A stretch of DNA of 64,000 nt, taken from assembly GCA_045226255.1 (NCBI GenBank), contig JBGVCG010000013.1, positions 33,696 through 97,695 on the forward strand. Direction: 5' to 3'. The stretch is from UBA1181 sp045226255. GTDB lineage: Bacteria > Bacteroidota > Bacteroidia > Bacteroidales > Paludibacteraceae. Of this stretch, positions 50,026 to 58,805 are shown in pieces. The position numbers and the translations under genes were made by a program. The notes beneath the pieces were generated by a model. The model worked only from the letters and a program-made list of their open reading frames with translations, ran no database searches and was not told the DNA's origin. Every line of letters starts with the position of its first letter. The stretch's first letter is position 1.

Positions 50026-51411
50026 ATGAAACGATTTTTGTCTGATAAAATTATCGCCTCGTTCGAACATGAACCCACTTCGCAGCAACAGGCCTTGATC
50101 GACTTGCTGAGCGCATTTGTGGTGGATGGTTTGGACCACATTTTCCTTCTGAAGGGTTATGCGGGTACGGGAAAGACTTCTGTCGTTTCGGCTTTGATCA
50201 AAGTGATGGACGAGTTGGAGCAGCCTGTCGTCCTGATGGCCCCCACGGGTCGCGCCGCTAAGGTGCTTTCCTCCTATTCGGGACATCCTGCCTCCACGGT
50301 GCATCGGAAGATTTATCGCCAGCGGGTGGGGGGTAGCCTGGAGGCGGATTTCTCCCTGAACGTGAACCTCCATAAGCATACGCTATTCATCGTGGACGAG
50401 GCTTCTATGCTCGCCAATACGGGCGACTCCGTCTTCGGCACGGGTAACCTTCTGGACGACCTGATGTCGTACGTCTATGGCGGGGATGGTTGCCGCATGA
50501 TCCTGGTGGGCGATACGGCGCAGCTTCCACCTGTGGGCCAGGAAGAGAGCCCTGCCTTGTGCGCGGAGTATATGAAGGGGTATGGCTTCCCTGTCGATGA
50601 GTTCCTCCTGACGGATGTGGTGCGCCAAGCGAATGAGTCGGGCATCCTCTACAACGCGACCGCTCTCCGCCTCCTCCTGATGCAGGGTGCGGAGGGATCC
50701 TTCCCGGAGGTGGACATGGATTTCCCTGATATCAAGAGGGTTTCGGGCGAGGACCTGATCGAGGAGATCTCCTCCGCCTATAACCGTGAGGGGATGGATG
50801 AGACCATCATCGTCTCCCGCTCTAACAAACGTACCAATATTTTCAACGAGGGGATACGCAATAGGATCTTGTACCGCGAGGAGGATTTCTCCTCGGGCGA
50901 TTGGGTTATGGTGGTGAAAAACAACTACTTCTGGTCCAGGCAGACGGACGGTAAGCTGGACTTCATTGCGAATGGTGACATCGCCGAGGTGCGCCGTGTG
51001 CGACGCCGCACGGAGGTCTATGGCTTCCATTTTGCCGAGGCGACACTCTATTTTCCTGATTATGAGGTTGAAATAGAGGCAAAAATCTTGCTGGACACCC
51101 TTCGGAGCGAGTCGCCTTCCCTCACCTACGAGGAGAGCAACCGCCTCTTCCTTGCCGTGCAGGAGGATTACATGAACATCGGAAACAAAAGGGACCGTAT
51201 GAAGGCGATGCGGGAGGATCCTTTCTTGAACGCGCTGCAGCTGAAGTTCGCCTATGCGGTTACTTGCCACAAGGCGCAGGGCGGGCAGTGGAGCAATGTC
51301 TTCCTTGACAAGGGCTACGTGACGGACGATATGGTGAATTCAGAATATCTCCGCTGGCTCTATACCGCCTTTACCCGTGCGACGAAGAAACTCTATTTAA
51401 TCAATTGGTAA
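50026..51411 (+). CDS. RecD/Pif1-type superfamily 1 helicase
   Basis: 461 residues from the ATG (a GTG is 3 nt upstream). Walker A is LKGYAGTGKTSVV; motif II IVDEASML; motif III LVGDTAQLPPVGQ; motif V/VI near the end is TCHKAQGGQWSNV and YTAFTRATKKLYLI. This is a short 5'-3' SF1B helicase of the RecD2/Pif1 kind, single protein, without RecB or RecC near. It likely acts in DNA repair or replication restart. Confidence 0.9.
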   Translation: MKRFLSDKIIASFEHEPTSQQQALIDLLSAFVVDGLDHIFLLKGYAGTGKTSVVSALIKVMDELEQPVVLMAPTGRAAKVLSSYSGHPASTVHRKIYRQRVGGSLEADFSLNVNLHKHTLFIVDEASMLANTGDSVFGTGNLLDDLMSYVYGGDGCRMILVGDTAQLPPVGQEESPALCAEYMKGYGFPVDEFLLTDVVRQANESGILYNATALRLLLMQGAEGSFPEVDMDFPDIKRVSGEDLIEEISSAYNREGMDETIIVSRSNKRTNIFNEGIRNRILYREEDFSSGDWVMVVKNNYFWSRQTDGKLDFIANGDIAEVRRVRRRTEVYGFHFAEATLYFPDYEVEIEAKILLDTLRSESPSLTYEESNRLFLAVQEDYMNIGNKRDRMKAMREDPFLNALQLKFAYAVTCHKAQGGQWSNVFLDKGYVTDDMVNSEYLRWLYTAFTRATKKLYLINW

Positions 51412-51483
51412 ATCCTTCCGAAGGCTACGGATTGCCTATCTTTGGGGAATAAAATCATTAACGGAAACGAATCACAACGTCCT

Positions 51484-52212
51484 ATGTCCAATATCTTTCT
51501 TTCCCGCATCACCAACACCCACGTCCCAAGCGAGGGTGACAGGTATCCCTTCTCCATCCCTGCGATAAAAGCGCTGAAGACGTTGGAGCTCACGTCGGAC
51601 GTGACCTACCTCATCGGGGAGAACGGTAGCGGCAAATCGACCCTGATGGAGGCCATCGCCGTGAACTTGGGAATGAATGCGGAGGGGGGCGGACAGAACT
51701 TCCGGTTCAGCACCCAGGAGACCCACTCGGACCTCAGCGAATCCCTTCGCCTAGCCAAAACGCCCTACCGACTGCAGGATATGTTTTTCTACCGTGCGGA
51801 GAGTTTTTACAATGCTATCTCCTACCTTGCAAGCCTAGAAGATGACCCCTTCCGCTCATATGGGGGAGAGAATCTGCACGAATATAGTCATGGGGAGGGA
51901 ATGGTCCTCTTCTTTGAGAACCGGTTGAGGCGGGGCTTCTATCTCTTCGACGAGCCCGAGGCCGCGTTGTCGTACCAGAACCAACTGAGGTTCCTCGTCT
52001 GGATGAAACGGGCCGTGGACGCAGGTAGCCAACTGATCATCAGCACGCACTCGCCCGTTCTCCTCGCCTATCCCGGGGCGGTGATATACCACCTCAACGA
52101 GGAGGGCATACGAAAGACAACGTACGAGGAGAGCTACATCTACAATGATATGCGCTCCTTCATCGACAATGTTCCCCTAATCCAGCGGGAACTGGGTCTG
52201 CTGACGAAATGA
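51484..52212 (+). CDS. ABC-type AAA ATPase (RecF/SMC-like small ATPase)
   Basis: 242 residues from MSNIFLSRITN. Walker A LIGENGSGKSTLMEAIA, signature-like SHGEGMVLFFENR, Walker B GFYLFDEPEAALS and switch His in IISTHSPVLLAYP. No membrane partner is encoded nearby, so it is a soluble ATPase of the AAA_15/AAA_21 group rather than a transporter subunit. Function unknown. It starts about 70 nt after the helicase stop and may share its transcript. Confidence 0.85.
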   Translation: MSNIFLSRITNTHVPSEGDRYPFSIPAIKALKTLELTSDVTYLIGENGSGKSTLMEAIAVNLGMNAEGGGQNFRFSTQETHSDLSESLRLAKTPYRLQDMFFYRAESFYNAISYLASLEDDPFRSYGGENLHEYSHGEGMVLFFENRLRRGFYLFDEPEAALSYQNQLRFLVWMKRAVDAGSQLIISTHSPVLLAYPGAVIYHLNEEGIRKTTYEESYIYNDMRSFIDNVPLIQRELGLLTK

Positions 52213-52227
52213 TTGTTGAATATTAAC

Positions 52228-53823
52228 CTACTTCGTATCCTTCTTCAACGCCTTCAATGCCTCCTTGATGACTGGATCGTCTTCATAGAACACCTCGTAG
52301 AAGGCGTTTTCCCCATAGATATTACGCAGGATGTAGGAACGGGCCAACTGTGTGATCTTCCTCTTCGAATGTTCCGCCTGCAATAGGTTCTTCTTGATGT
52401 TCTTCGCCTCGGCGAATTCCAGCACCTGATCGAAGAGAGGCTCTCTCTTCAGGTATTCGTCCGCCTTCTTATAGCTCCCGAAGCTATTGAAGAGCTGGCG
52501 GTGCTCGTCGGAATACTTGAAGGCGAAATCGTAGAGGATGCTGGAGTTGACCAGCTTAGTGTAGTAGACTGAATTGTAGGTGGTGTCGTAAGGCACGAAG
52601 ATGTCCGGCATGATTCCACCGCCGCCATATACCACACGGTTACCCACGGTATAGTACTTGATCGTATCGTTGGATGCCTTTATGCTGTCCTGGTTGTAGA
52701 TCTCTCCGCTGGAGTAGCGGTCGAACACCTCCTGCTGGTATTTGCTCTTATCCCTGTATGGCTTCTGGATGCAACGTCCCGAAGGCGTGTAGTAGCGCGC
52801 CACTGTGAGGCGGATGGCGGAGCTGTCGTTCAGGGTGATTTGCTGTTGCACCAATCCCTTTCCGAAGGAACGTCTGCCGATGATGGTTCCCCTGTCGTTG
52901 TCCTGAATGGAGCCCGCGAAGATCTCGCTGGCGGAGGCGGACCATTCGTCGATGAGGACCGCCAAAGGATATTGCTGGAACATTCCTCGTCCGTCCGCCT
53001 TGATGTCCTGACGTTTCTGGGCTTTCCCTTCCGTATAGACGATCATGTTGCCTGCGTGCAGGAACTCATTGATCATATAGCTGGCAGCCTCCAGGAATCC
53101 ACCCGAATTGCCCCGAAGGTCGACGATGAACTCATCGGCACCCTGGCTTTGGAGCTCCTCCAAGGCATGGACGAACTCTCCATAGGTGGTGGCGCCGAAC
53201 TTACCCACCTTGACGTATCCAGTATGCCCTCTCATCATGAAATGGGCGTCCACGCTATTGACAGGCACGTCTCCTCGGGTAATGTCGAAGGTCAGGAGCG
53301 AGTCGGAGCTATGTCTCTTGATGCCGAGCGTCACGTGCGTCCCCTTAGGTCCGCGGAGCTTGTGCATCACCTTCTCGTTGTTGATGGTTTCGCCCACGAA
53401 GAGGGTGTCGTTCACCTTCACGATACGGTCGCCCGGCAGGATGCCCAGCTTTTCGGAAGGTCCGCCGCTGATGACGCTCACAATCATCACCGTGTCGTTT
53501 TGTATGTTGAATTGCACACCGATGCCGGAGAAACTGCCCTCCAATTCGTCGTTCACCATCTGGAGGTCCTTGGCAGGCACGTAGACCGTATGAGGGTCCA
53601 GCTCCTCCAAGATCTTAGGAATCGACTGCTCCACGAGGGAGTCGATGTCCACATTGTCGACATATTGCAGGTTGACAAGGTTCAGCAGCATGTCGATTTT
53701 GTTGTCCAGCTTTTTGTGGGTGCGGGTGATGCGCTCGCTATGCCTTTCTGTGATGATGGATCCCGCTAGAATACCGCAGATGGCGGCAATCGCCACGAAT
53801 AGAGGGTTGAATATCTTTTGCAT
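52228..53823 (-). CDS. C-terminal processing protease (S41 family)
   Basis: 531 residues. An N-terminal hydrophobic anchor (about 7-24), a PDZ domain (about 95-175; GVQFNIQNDTVMIVSVISGGPSEKLGI) and an S41 catalytic domain follow. The Ser-Lys dyad is Ser297 (EWSASASE) and Lys322 (SFGKG), 25 residues apart as in CtpA. It processes periplasmic proteins. It lies 6 nt downstream of the dCMP deaminase gene, as one operon. Confidence 0.92.
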   Translation of the reverse strand: MQKIFNPLFVAIAAICGILAGSIITERHSERITRTHKKLDNKIDMLLNLVNLQYVDNVDIDSLVEQSIPKILEELDPHTVYVPAKDLQMVNDELEGSFSGIGVQFNIQNDTVMIVSVISGGPSEKLGILPGDRIVKVNDTLFVGETINNEKVMHKLRGPKGTHVTLGIKRHSSDSLLTFDITRGDVPVNSVDAHFMMRGHTGYVKVGKFGATTYGEFVHALEELQSQGADEFIVDLRGNSGGFLEAASYMINEFLHAGNMIVYTEGKAQKRQDIKADGRGMFQQYPLAVLIDEWSASASEIFAGSIQDNDRGTIIGRRSFGKGLVQQQITLNDSSAIRLTVARYYTPSGRCIQKPYRDKSKYQQEVFDRYSSGEIYNQDSIKASNDTIKYYTVGNRVVYGGGGIMPDIFVPYDTTYNSVYYTKLVNSSILYDFAFKYSDEHRQLFNSFGSYKKADEYLKREPLFDQVLEFAEAKNIKKNLLQAEHSKRKITQLARSYILRNIYGENAFYEVFYEDDPVIKEALKALKKDTK

Positions 53824-53829
53824 GGTATG

Positions 53830-54276
53830 TCAGTCTTTGTTGGGTTCAAGTTCCAGGTGTTCGATCTCCACGCCCGCCCGTTTCAGCAGGTCTATGCCGT
53901 CGGGGGTGTGGTACTCCTCCGCGTAGACCACGCGGCGGATGCCCGCTTGGATGATGAGCTTGGCGCACTCTATGCAAGGGGAGGAGGTGACGTAGAGGGT
54001 CGCGCCCTCGCTGCTGTTGGAGGAGCGGGCCACCTTCGTGATGGCGTTGGCCTCGGCGTGTAGGACGTAAGGTTTGGTCTTGTTGTTCTCGTCCTCACAT
54101 ACGTTCTCGAAGCCGCACGGTGTACCATTGTAGCCGTCGGATATGATCATTCGCTCCTTCACGATGAGGGCGCCCACCTTCCTGCGCTCGCAGTAGGAGT
54201 TCTCCGCCCATATCCTCGCCATGCGCATGTAGCGGAGGTCGAATTGGTGCCTTTTTTCGTTTGATTTTTCTTCCAT
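53830..54276 (-). CDS. Deoxycytidylate deaminase
   Basis: 148 residues. Zinc site: HAEANAITK (His and catalytic Glu) and PCIECAKLI (two Cys). The N-terminal RYMRMARIWAENSYCERRKVGALIV is typical of the dCMP deaminase/ComEB group. It makes dUMP from dCMP, the substrate for ThyA, whose gene lies 0.7 kb away. A -7 box sits only 5 nt before the ATG. Confidence 0.93.
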   Translation of the reverse strand: MEEKSNEKRHQFDLRYMRMARIWAENSYCERRKVGALIVKERMIISDGYNGTPCGFENVCEDENNKTKPYVLHAEANAITKVARSSNSSEGATLYVTSSPCIECAKLIIQAGIRRVVYAEEYHTPDGIDLLKRAGVEIEHLELEPNKD

Positions 54277-54281
54277 ATCCG

Positions 54282-54289
54282 CAAAAATA
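54282..54289 (-). promoter_or_regulatory. -7 box directly before the dCMP deaminase gene
   Basis: Minus strand TATTTTTG ends 5 nt before the ATG at 54276, predicting a transcript with almost no leader. Confidence 0.5.
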
Positions 54290-54324
54290 CAACTAAAAAT
54301 GCAAAGTTATCTTCCTTTTTCGGT

Positions 54325-54359
54325 AAAAAGAAAGGGTGAACCCATCGGATCCACCCTTT
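54325..54359 (-). terminator. Terminator of rpsO
   Basis: Arms AAAGGGTG (54331-54338) / CACCCTTT (54352-54359); on the minus strand followed by CTTTTTACC. Confidence 0.85.
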
Positions 54360-54378
54360 TACCTTTTCTCCTTCGAGA

Positions 54379-54648
54379 TTACTTACGAAGATTGAGCGCC
54401 TTAACGATGGCACGATATCTTTCGATATCGATCTCCTTCAAGTAGTCAAGCATACGACGACGCTTACCTACCAAGGCCTTCAATGATCTTTGCGTACTAT
54501 AATCCTTCGCATTTGACTTCATGTGCTCAGTCAAATGAGTAATACGGTATGAAAATAACGCTATCTGAGCCTCAGGTGAGCCAGTATCGGTATTCGACTT
54601 TCCGTATGTACCGAAGATTTCTTGCTTCTTAGCAGCATCTAAATACAT
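54379..54648 (-). CDS. rpsO: 30S ribosomal protein S15
   Basis: 89 residues, the usual length. TGSPEAQIALFSYRITHLTEHMK and DYSTQRSLKALVGKRRRMLDYL are the S15 rRNA-binding helices. Primary 16S rRNA-binding protein of the platform. It has its own promoter and terminator. Confidence 0.98.
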   Translation of the reverse strand: MYLDAAKKQEIFGTYGKSNTDTGSPEAQIALFSYRITHLTEHMKSNAKDYSTQRSLKALVGKRRRMLDYLKEIDIERYRAIVKALNLRK

Positions 54649-54681
54649 AATGTTTAAATTTTAATGTTTAAAAATCGAGCG

Positions 54682-54712
54682 CAAAATTAATCATATTTTC
54701 CGACATGACAAC
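54682..54712 (-). promoter_or_regulatory. Promoter of rpsO
   Basis: Minus strand GTTG (54709-54712), 19-nt spacer, TAATTTTG (54682-54689). Leader of about 27 nt. Confidence 0.7.
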
Positions 54713-54757
54713 CGTTTCCGCAAATATTTTTTTTCGTGGTGTACGCGGAAAATCCAT

Positions 54758-54900
54758 TTAGACGATCCAGAGGACTACATTTTCCCACGGAGAAAAGAAC
54801 TCACGGAGTTTGATGCGAAATGATCGATCAGTAAAAATAGTAAATAGTAAATAGTCAAATAGTAAATGTCACATTGTATTTTGCACTAAATGAAGCCGTT
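54758..54900. repeat. Dispersed intergenic repeat, copy C
   Basis: It shares TTTAGACGA, CAGAGGACTACA and TTTCCCA with copy B (13311-13405), and CGGAGAAAAG, TCACGG, TGCGAAAT and the AAATGAAGCCGT end with copy A (10058-10200). The middle holds four AGTAAAT heptamers. Confidence 0.65.
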
Positions 54901-54957
54901 ACGAGCCCCTTTACCATCTATTTCACATTTGATTGATACGTTACCACGAATAATTTT

Positions 54958-54965
54958 TACCTTTG
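54958..54965 (+). promoter_or_regulatory. -7 box of thyA
   Basis: TACCTTTG, consensus -7, 36 nt before the thyA ATG. No -33 at the standard spacing. Confidence 0.5.
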
Positions 54966-55001
54966 TGACATATAATGTGAACTAAGACTGGAGCTTTTGG
55001 C

Positions 55002-55796
55002 ATGAAACAATATTTGGATCTTTTGCAGCGCGTGCTGGACGAGGGCACGCTGAAGGGTGACCGCACAGGTACGGGTACTATCAGTGTCTTCGGACATCAG
55101 ATGCGTTTCAATCTGGAGGAGGGTTTTCCCCTGCTCACGACGAAAAAGCTCCACCTGAAATCCATCATCTATGAGCTCCTTTGGTTCCTGAAGGGCGACA
55201 CGAACGTCAAGTACCTCCAAGAGCATGGCGTGCGCATCTGGAATGAATGGGCGGACCCGGACGGTGACCTCGGACATATCTACGGATACCAATGGCGCTC
55301 CTGGCCGGACTATGATGGCGGGCATATAGACCAAATAGCGGAGGTGGTGCGGACCCTCAAAGAGGACCCGAACTCGCGCCGCATCATCGTCAGCGCTTGG
55401 AACGTGGCGGACCTCAACAAGATGAACCTCCCGCCTTGCCACGCCTTCTTCCAGTTCTATGTGGCGGACGGCCGACTGAGCCTCCAACTCTACCAACGCA
55501 GCGCGGATATCTTCTTAGGCGTTCCTTTCAACATCGCCTCCTATGCCTTGCTCCTCCAGATGATGGCGCAGGTGACGGGCCTCAAGGCGGGCGACTTCGT
55601 CCACACGTTGGGCGACGCGCATATCTACACCAACCACTTGGAGCAAGTAAAATTGCAGCTGACAAGGGAACCTCGCCAGCTGCCACAAATGCGGATTAAT
55701 CCTGAGAAGAAGGATATCTTCTCTTTTGATTTCGAGGATTTCACACTGGAGAATTATGATCCCCACCCTCACATCGCGGGCAAGGTCTCTGTGTGA
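55002..55796 (+). CDS. thyA: Thymidylate synthase
   Basis: 264 residues, collinear with E. coli ThyA. Catalytic Cys146 lies in LPPCHAFFQFY, at the same number as in E. coli. DRTGTGTISVFG, WNEWADPDGDLGHIYG and DAHIYTNHLEQVKLQL are further signatures. It methylates dUMP to dTMP with methylene-THF. The dCMP deaminase gene, the cyclo-ligase and FolB in this window feed the same folate/dTMP metabolism. It converges on the mannanase gene. Confidence 0.97.
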   Translation: MKQYLDLLQRVLDEGTLKGDRTGTGTISVFGHQMRFNLEEGFPLLTTKKLHLKSIIYELLWFLKGDTNVKYLQEHGVRIWNEWADPDGDLGHIYGYQWRSWPDYDGGHIDQIAEVVRTLKEDPNSRRIIVSAWNVADLNKMNLPPCHAFFQFYVADGRLSLQLYQRSADIFLGVPFNIASYALLLQMMAQVTGLKAGDFVHTLGDAHIYTNHLEQVKLQLTREPRQLPQMRINPEKKDIFSFDFEDFTLENYDPHPHIAGKVSV

Positions 55797-55815
55797 TCCG
55801 CTACTACTCTCCTTA

Positions 55816-58527
55816 CTACCTTACTATTTTCACGCTTAAGCCCTCGAAATGGGCGATATATAGACCTTTAGGAAGCCTTTCCAGACTGATGGCGCTCTCC
55901 TTCGGACTGATGTGCTTTGCATCGATGACCGTGCCCTTGAGGTCGATGATCCGCAGGGTGCCATCCTCTTCCGTATTCACGTACAGGGTCTTCTCCGCCT
56001 GTTTGTAATAGAGTATCGCCTTCTCTCCGTAGGATGCGATATCATTGACCGCTGTTCCTGGACACGTGTCCAACATAGCGTATTTGCTCTCCGCCTTCCA
56101 AGCCTCAACGATCTTCTTTCCCCACTCGCAGGAATTGCCGCCTGCCGTCTGTTCGGCTAAGGTCGGGGTGGACGATGCATCCTTCACGAGGTCGAGGTAC
56201 TCCACCGGGCTTCCGTTGCCATACCATGACCATGCCAGCCAACCCACGTTCTTCTCTTGGCAATAGGAGAGGATTTGGTCCTCGTCCACATCCCCATCGC
56301 TATGGTACCATCCGAACTCTCCGATGCAGAGGGCGAGTCCTTGGTTGATGACTCCGTCGATATTGCTCTTCACACGGTCCTTGTTTCCCGCTGTCCCGTA
56401 CATGTGGATAGAGAAGAGGACGTTGTTCTCCGGGTCTGCCGCCAAGACATCCTTCCCGTAGGTGTGGATGGTGGCCGCGCTTTGTCCGTATCCGCCGGCG
56501 TCGACCATGATGCAATGGCGCAAGCCTGCCTTACGGATGATCGGGATGGCCTTCACGTAACCATCCTTCCAGTTGGCTGCGGAGGAGGAGTTGTGCCACT
56601 CGTTGGCGATGTTGATGATCACATAGGGTTCCGTTCCCTTCAGCGTGTTGGCGAGGTCTGCGAAGTATTGCGCCGCTCCTTCGAGGTCGCTGATCTTATC
56701 GCTTCCCGTCACATCATGTACCTCCAGGATGGCTACCATGCCGTACGCCTTGCAAGCGTCGATGAGTTTCTTGACGGAAGCCGCGTCGTCCGCTGGCGAG
56801 CCATAGGCGTTGCCGTTGGTCAGGACGATACGGACCGTATTCGCCTTGTTGTCGTAGATCGCCTTCAGCTGGTCGTAGGCGGAACCCTTGTACCAGGTGT
56901 AGGCTAGGTTGACGCCCCTCATCACGAACTCGTTGTCGCAGTGGTCGAGCAGTTTGTTGCCGCTCACCTTGAATCCGTCCACGTCCGAGACCTTGAACTC
57001 ATATACAGGCGCGTCGTCATCCTTTTCGATGCGCACGTAGTCGACCACCGCCCATGTCCAGATAGGCGTGAGTCTCACCACGTTCTCGCCAGCGGCGAGT
57101 TCGAACGTCCCCACGAGGGTTTCGCCCATCTGGTCCACGCTCTCGTCATCCTTGTTCTCTCCCAGGTTGGCGGTTCCGCTCACACCATTCACCGCGCAGT
57201 CGATCTGCTTGAATCCATAGACAGAGTTGTAGCCCACGTAAACCTTATAGGAGCCCTTCTTTTCCAAGGGAATGTTGATGTTGATGTAATCGGTGCTCTC
57301 CTTGAGGTTCAATGCGCCGCTTCCGGACACCTTGTTCACCGCCTCAATGGAGGCCACATAGTCCGCCGAACATTCCGCCTCATAGATGTTTTTCTGGAGC
57401 GCTTCCGCACAGGAGGGATCCTCCACCTCTTGGTAGGTGCCCCATCCCGGCATCTCGTCGAGGGTGATGATGAGGTCGCTGCTCATGGCGCTCTTCCAGA
57501 GGCTGGCGCTGGTTTGGTCGATGAAACCGCCGCTCCATGAGTTGTACCAAGGCATCCACCATGACCAGATGTCACCATTCCTCTCCGCCTCGGCAGGGTC
57601 CACGATAGGACCGTTCTCCGTGAGGGCGAGGATCTTGTCGCTGCCCATCTTGGATATGATGGTGTTCCAAGTATTAATATTAGACTGGGTATTGTTCGCC
57701 CCGTTGTAGATATCAACACCGATCACGTCGATATACTGATCTCCAGGGTACCACTCCTCATTGTAGGCGTAGCCTTTGGTAGGATCCTTTTCGAGGTTCC
57801 AGACCCATATCAGGTTCTTGACGCCCTTGACGTTCACCATGCGGTCATACATCAGCCTATAGAGCGCCACGTAGCTCTTCGCACCCTTCGTGCCCCACCA
57901 GAACCATCCGCCGGAAGCCTCGTGGAGCGGTCTCCAGATGGCTGCGACGCCCGATGCCTGAAGCTCCAAGAAGAGGTCGGCCACATGGTCGATGTCCGCG
58001 ATGAGCAGTTGGTAAGTCTCTGAGGAGGTGTCCCACTCGGTGGTGCCCGCCTTGAAACCTTTGGTATAGTCGAAGTCCGTGTAGCTGTCGTTCGCGCCCT
58101 TCGCGTAGAAGGCGTTCTCAGAGCCCACCTTCCAGTGCCAGTTGAAGGAAGGTATTCCACCGTCCTTCCAGAGCTCCTTGGCGAGGCTGATGCCCGACTG
58201 CGTATAGGTCTTGAACCATGACTCGTCCGATTGCGCGCCCGTGGCGTTCAGGAGGTCGACACCCACCAACGCAGGGTACTTGTTGCCATCGATGGAGTAG
58301 AGGTAAGCCACATCCACTTGGGTCTTATAGCTTGCGCCATTGTCCATGTCTCCGCACATGACGCCTGAGATGGTCTTCTTGCCGAAATTATCGTACAAAA
58401 AGGTATATAGTTTCTTCGCGCCCTCCGTCGCATCCGCCGTGACAGGTTGGGTGGAAATCGCCGCTGTCGACTCTCCTCCGAGCCAAATCAGTGCGCATAA
58501 TAGGAATACAAGTCTAATTGTTTTCAT
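55816..58527 (-). CDS. Secreted bifunctional mannanase: GH26 - CBM35-like - GH5, with T9SS sorting domain
   Basis: 903 residues. Signal peptide (about 1-22). GH26 beta-mannanase domain (about 30-370): acid/base Glu203 (WRPLHEASGG) and nucleophile Glu304 (ALTENGP). A CBM35-like domain follows (about 380-505; IYEAECSADYVAS). A GH5 domain (about 510-815) has acid/base Glu643 (IANEWHN) and nucleophile Glu737 (CIGEFGWYH). The C-terminus (VNDIASYGEKAIL to KGLYIAHFEG) is a T9SS type A sorting domain. Two mannan-cleaving modules on one surface protein suggest attack on beta-mannan. The gene faces away from a sensor regulator 279 nt upstream. Confidence 0.92.
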   Translation of the reverse strand: MKTIRLVFLLCALIWLGGESTAAISTQPVTADATEGAKKLYTFLYDNFGKKTISGVMCGDMDNGASYKTQVDVAYLYSIDGNKYPALVGVDLLNATGAQSDESWFKTYTQSGISLAKELWKDGGIPSFNWHWKVGSENAFYAKGANDSYTDFDYTKGFKAGTTEWDTSSETYQLLIADIDHVADLFLELQASGVAAIWRPLHEASGGWFWWGTKGAKSYVALYRLMYDRMVNVKGVKNLIWVWNLEKDPTKGYAYNEEWYPGDQYIDVIGVDIYNGANNTQSNINTWNTIISKMGSDKILALTENGPIVDPAEAERNGDIWSWWMPWYNSWSGGFIDQTSASLWKSAMSSDLIITLDEMPGWGTYQEVEDPSCAEALQKNIYEAECSADYVASIEAVNKVSGSGALNLKESTDYININIPLEKKGSYKVYVGYNSVYGFKQIDCAVNGVSGTANLGENKDDESVDQMGETLVGTFELAAGENVVRLTPIWTWAVVDYVRIEKDDDAPVYEFKVSDVDGFKVSGNKLLDHCDNEFVMRGVNLAYTWYKGSAYDQLKAIYDNKANTVRIVLTNGNAYGSPADDAASVKKLIDACKAYGMVAILEVHDVTGSDKISDLEGAAQYFADLANTLKGTEPYVIINIANEWHNSSSAANWKDGYVKAIPIIRKAGLRHCIMVDAGGYGQSAATIHTYGKDVLAADPENNVLFSIHMYGTAGNKDRVKSNIDGVINQGLALCIGEFGWYHSDGDVDEDQILSYCQEKNVGWLAWSWYGNGSPVEYLDLVKDASSTPTLAEQTAGGNSCEWGKKIVEAWKAESKYAMLDTCPGTAVNDIASYGEKAILYYKQAEKTLYVNTEEDGTLRIIDLKGTVIDAKHISPKESAISLERLPKGLYIAHFEGLSVKIVR

Positions 58528-58575
58528 GATCGTTTTGATTTATTAATACATATATGCTACAATGATGTTATACCG

Positions 58576-58586
58576 CAAATATCGTC
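58576..58586 (-). promoter_or_regulatory. Weak -7-like element upstream of the mannanase
   Basis: Minus strand GATATTTGCGG, one mismatch from TAnnTTTG, about 50 nt before the ATG. Consistent with an activator-dependent promoter, but weak. Confidence 0.3.
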
Positions 58587-58757
58587 AAATAAAGCGTTTC
58601 GGAAGTTATCTGTGTGTGGCAAAAAGATATACATTTGTTGCACCATTAGCCAATTCGCCTTGCCTTATGATGCGTTTATGTTGCATGAGGATATATATTT
58701 ATTGCACATACCGCTCGCATCCCCATTGATGACGGGTGTTTCTTCACTTTTTGAATT

Positions 58758-58788
58758 TTTGAATTCAGAAAGAAAAAAATTATTTTTG
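58758..58788 (+). promoter_or_regulatory. Promoter of the propeller/AraC regulator
   Basis: TTTG (58758-58761), 19-nt spacer, TATTTTTG (58781-58788): exact consensus. The ATG is 17 nt downstream. Divergent from the mannanase gene. Confidence 0.85.
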
Positions 58789-58805
58789 TAGACTTCTTTT
58801 AGTTT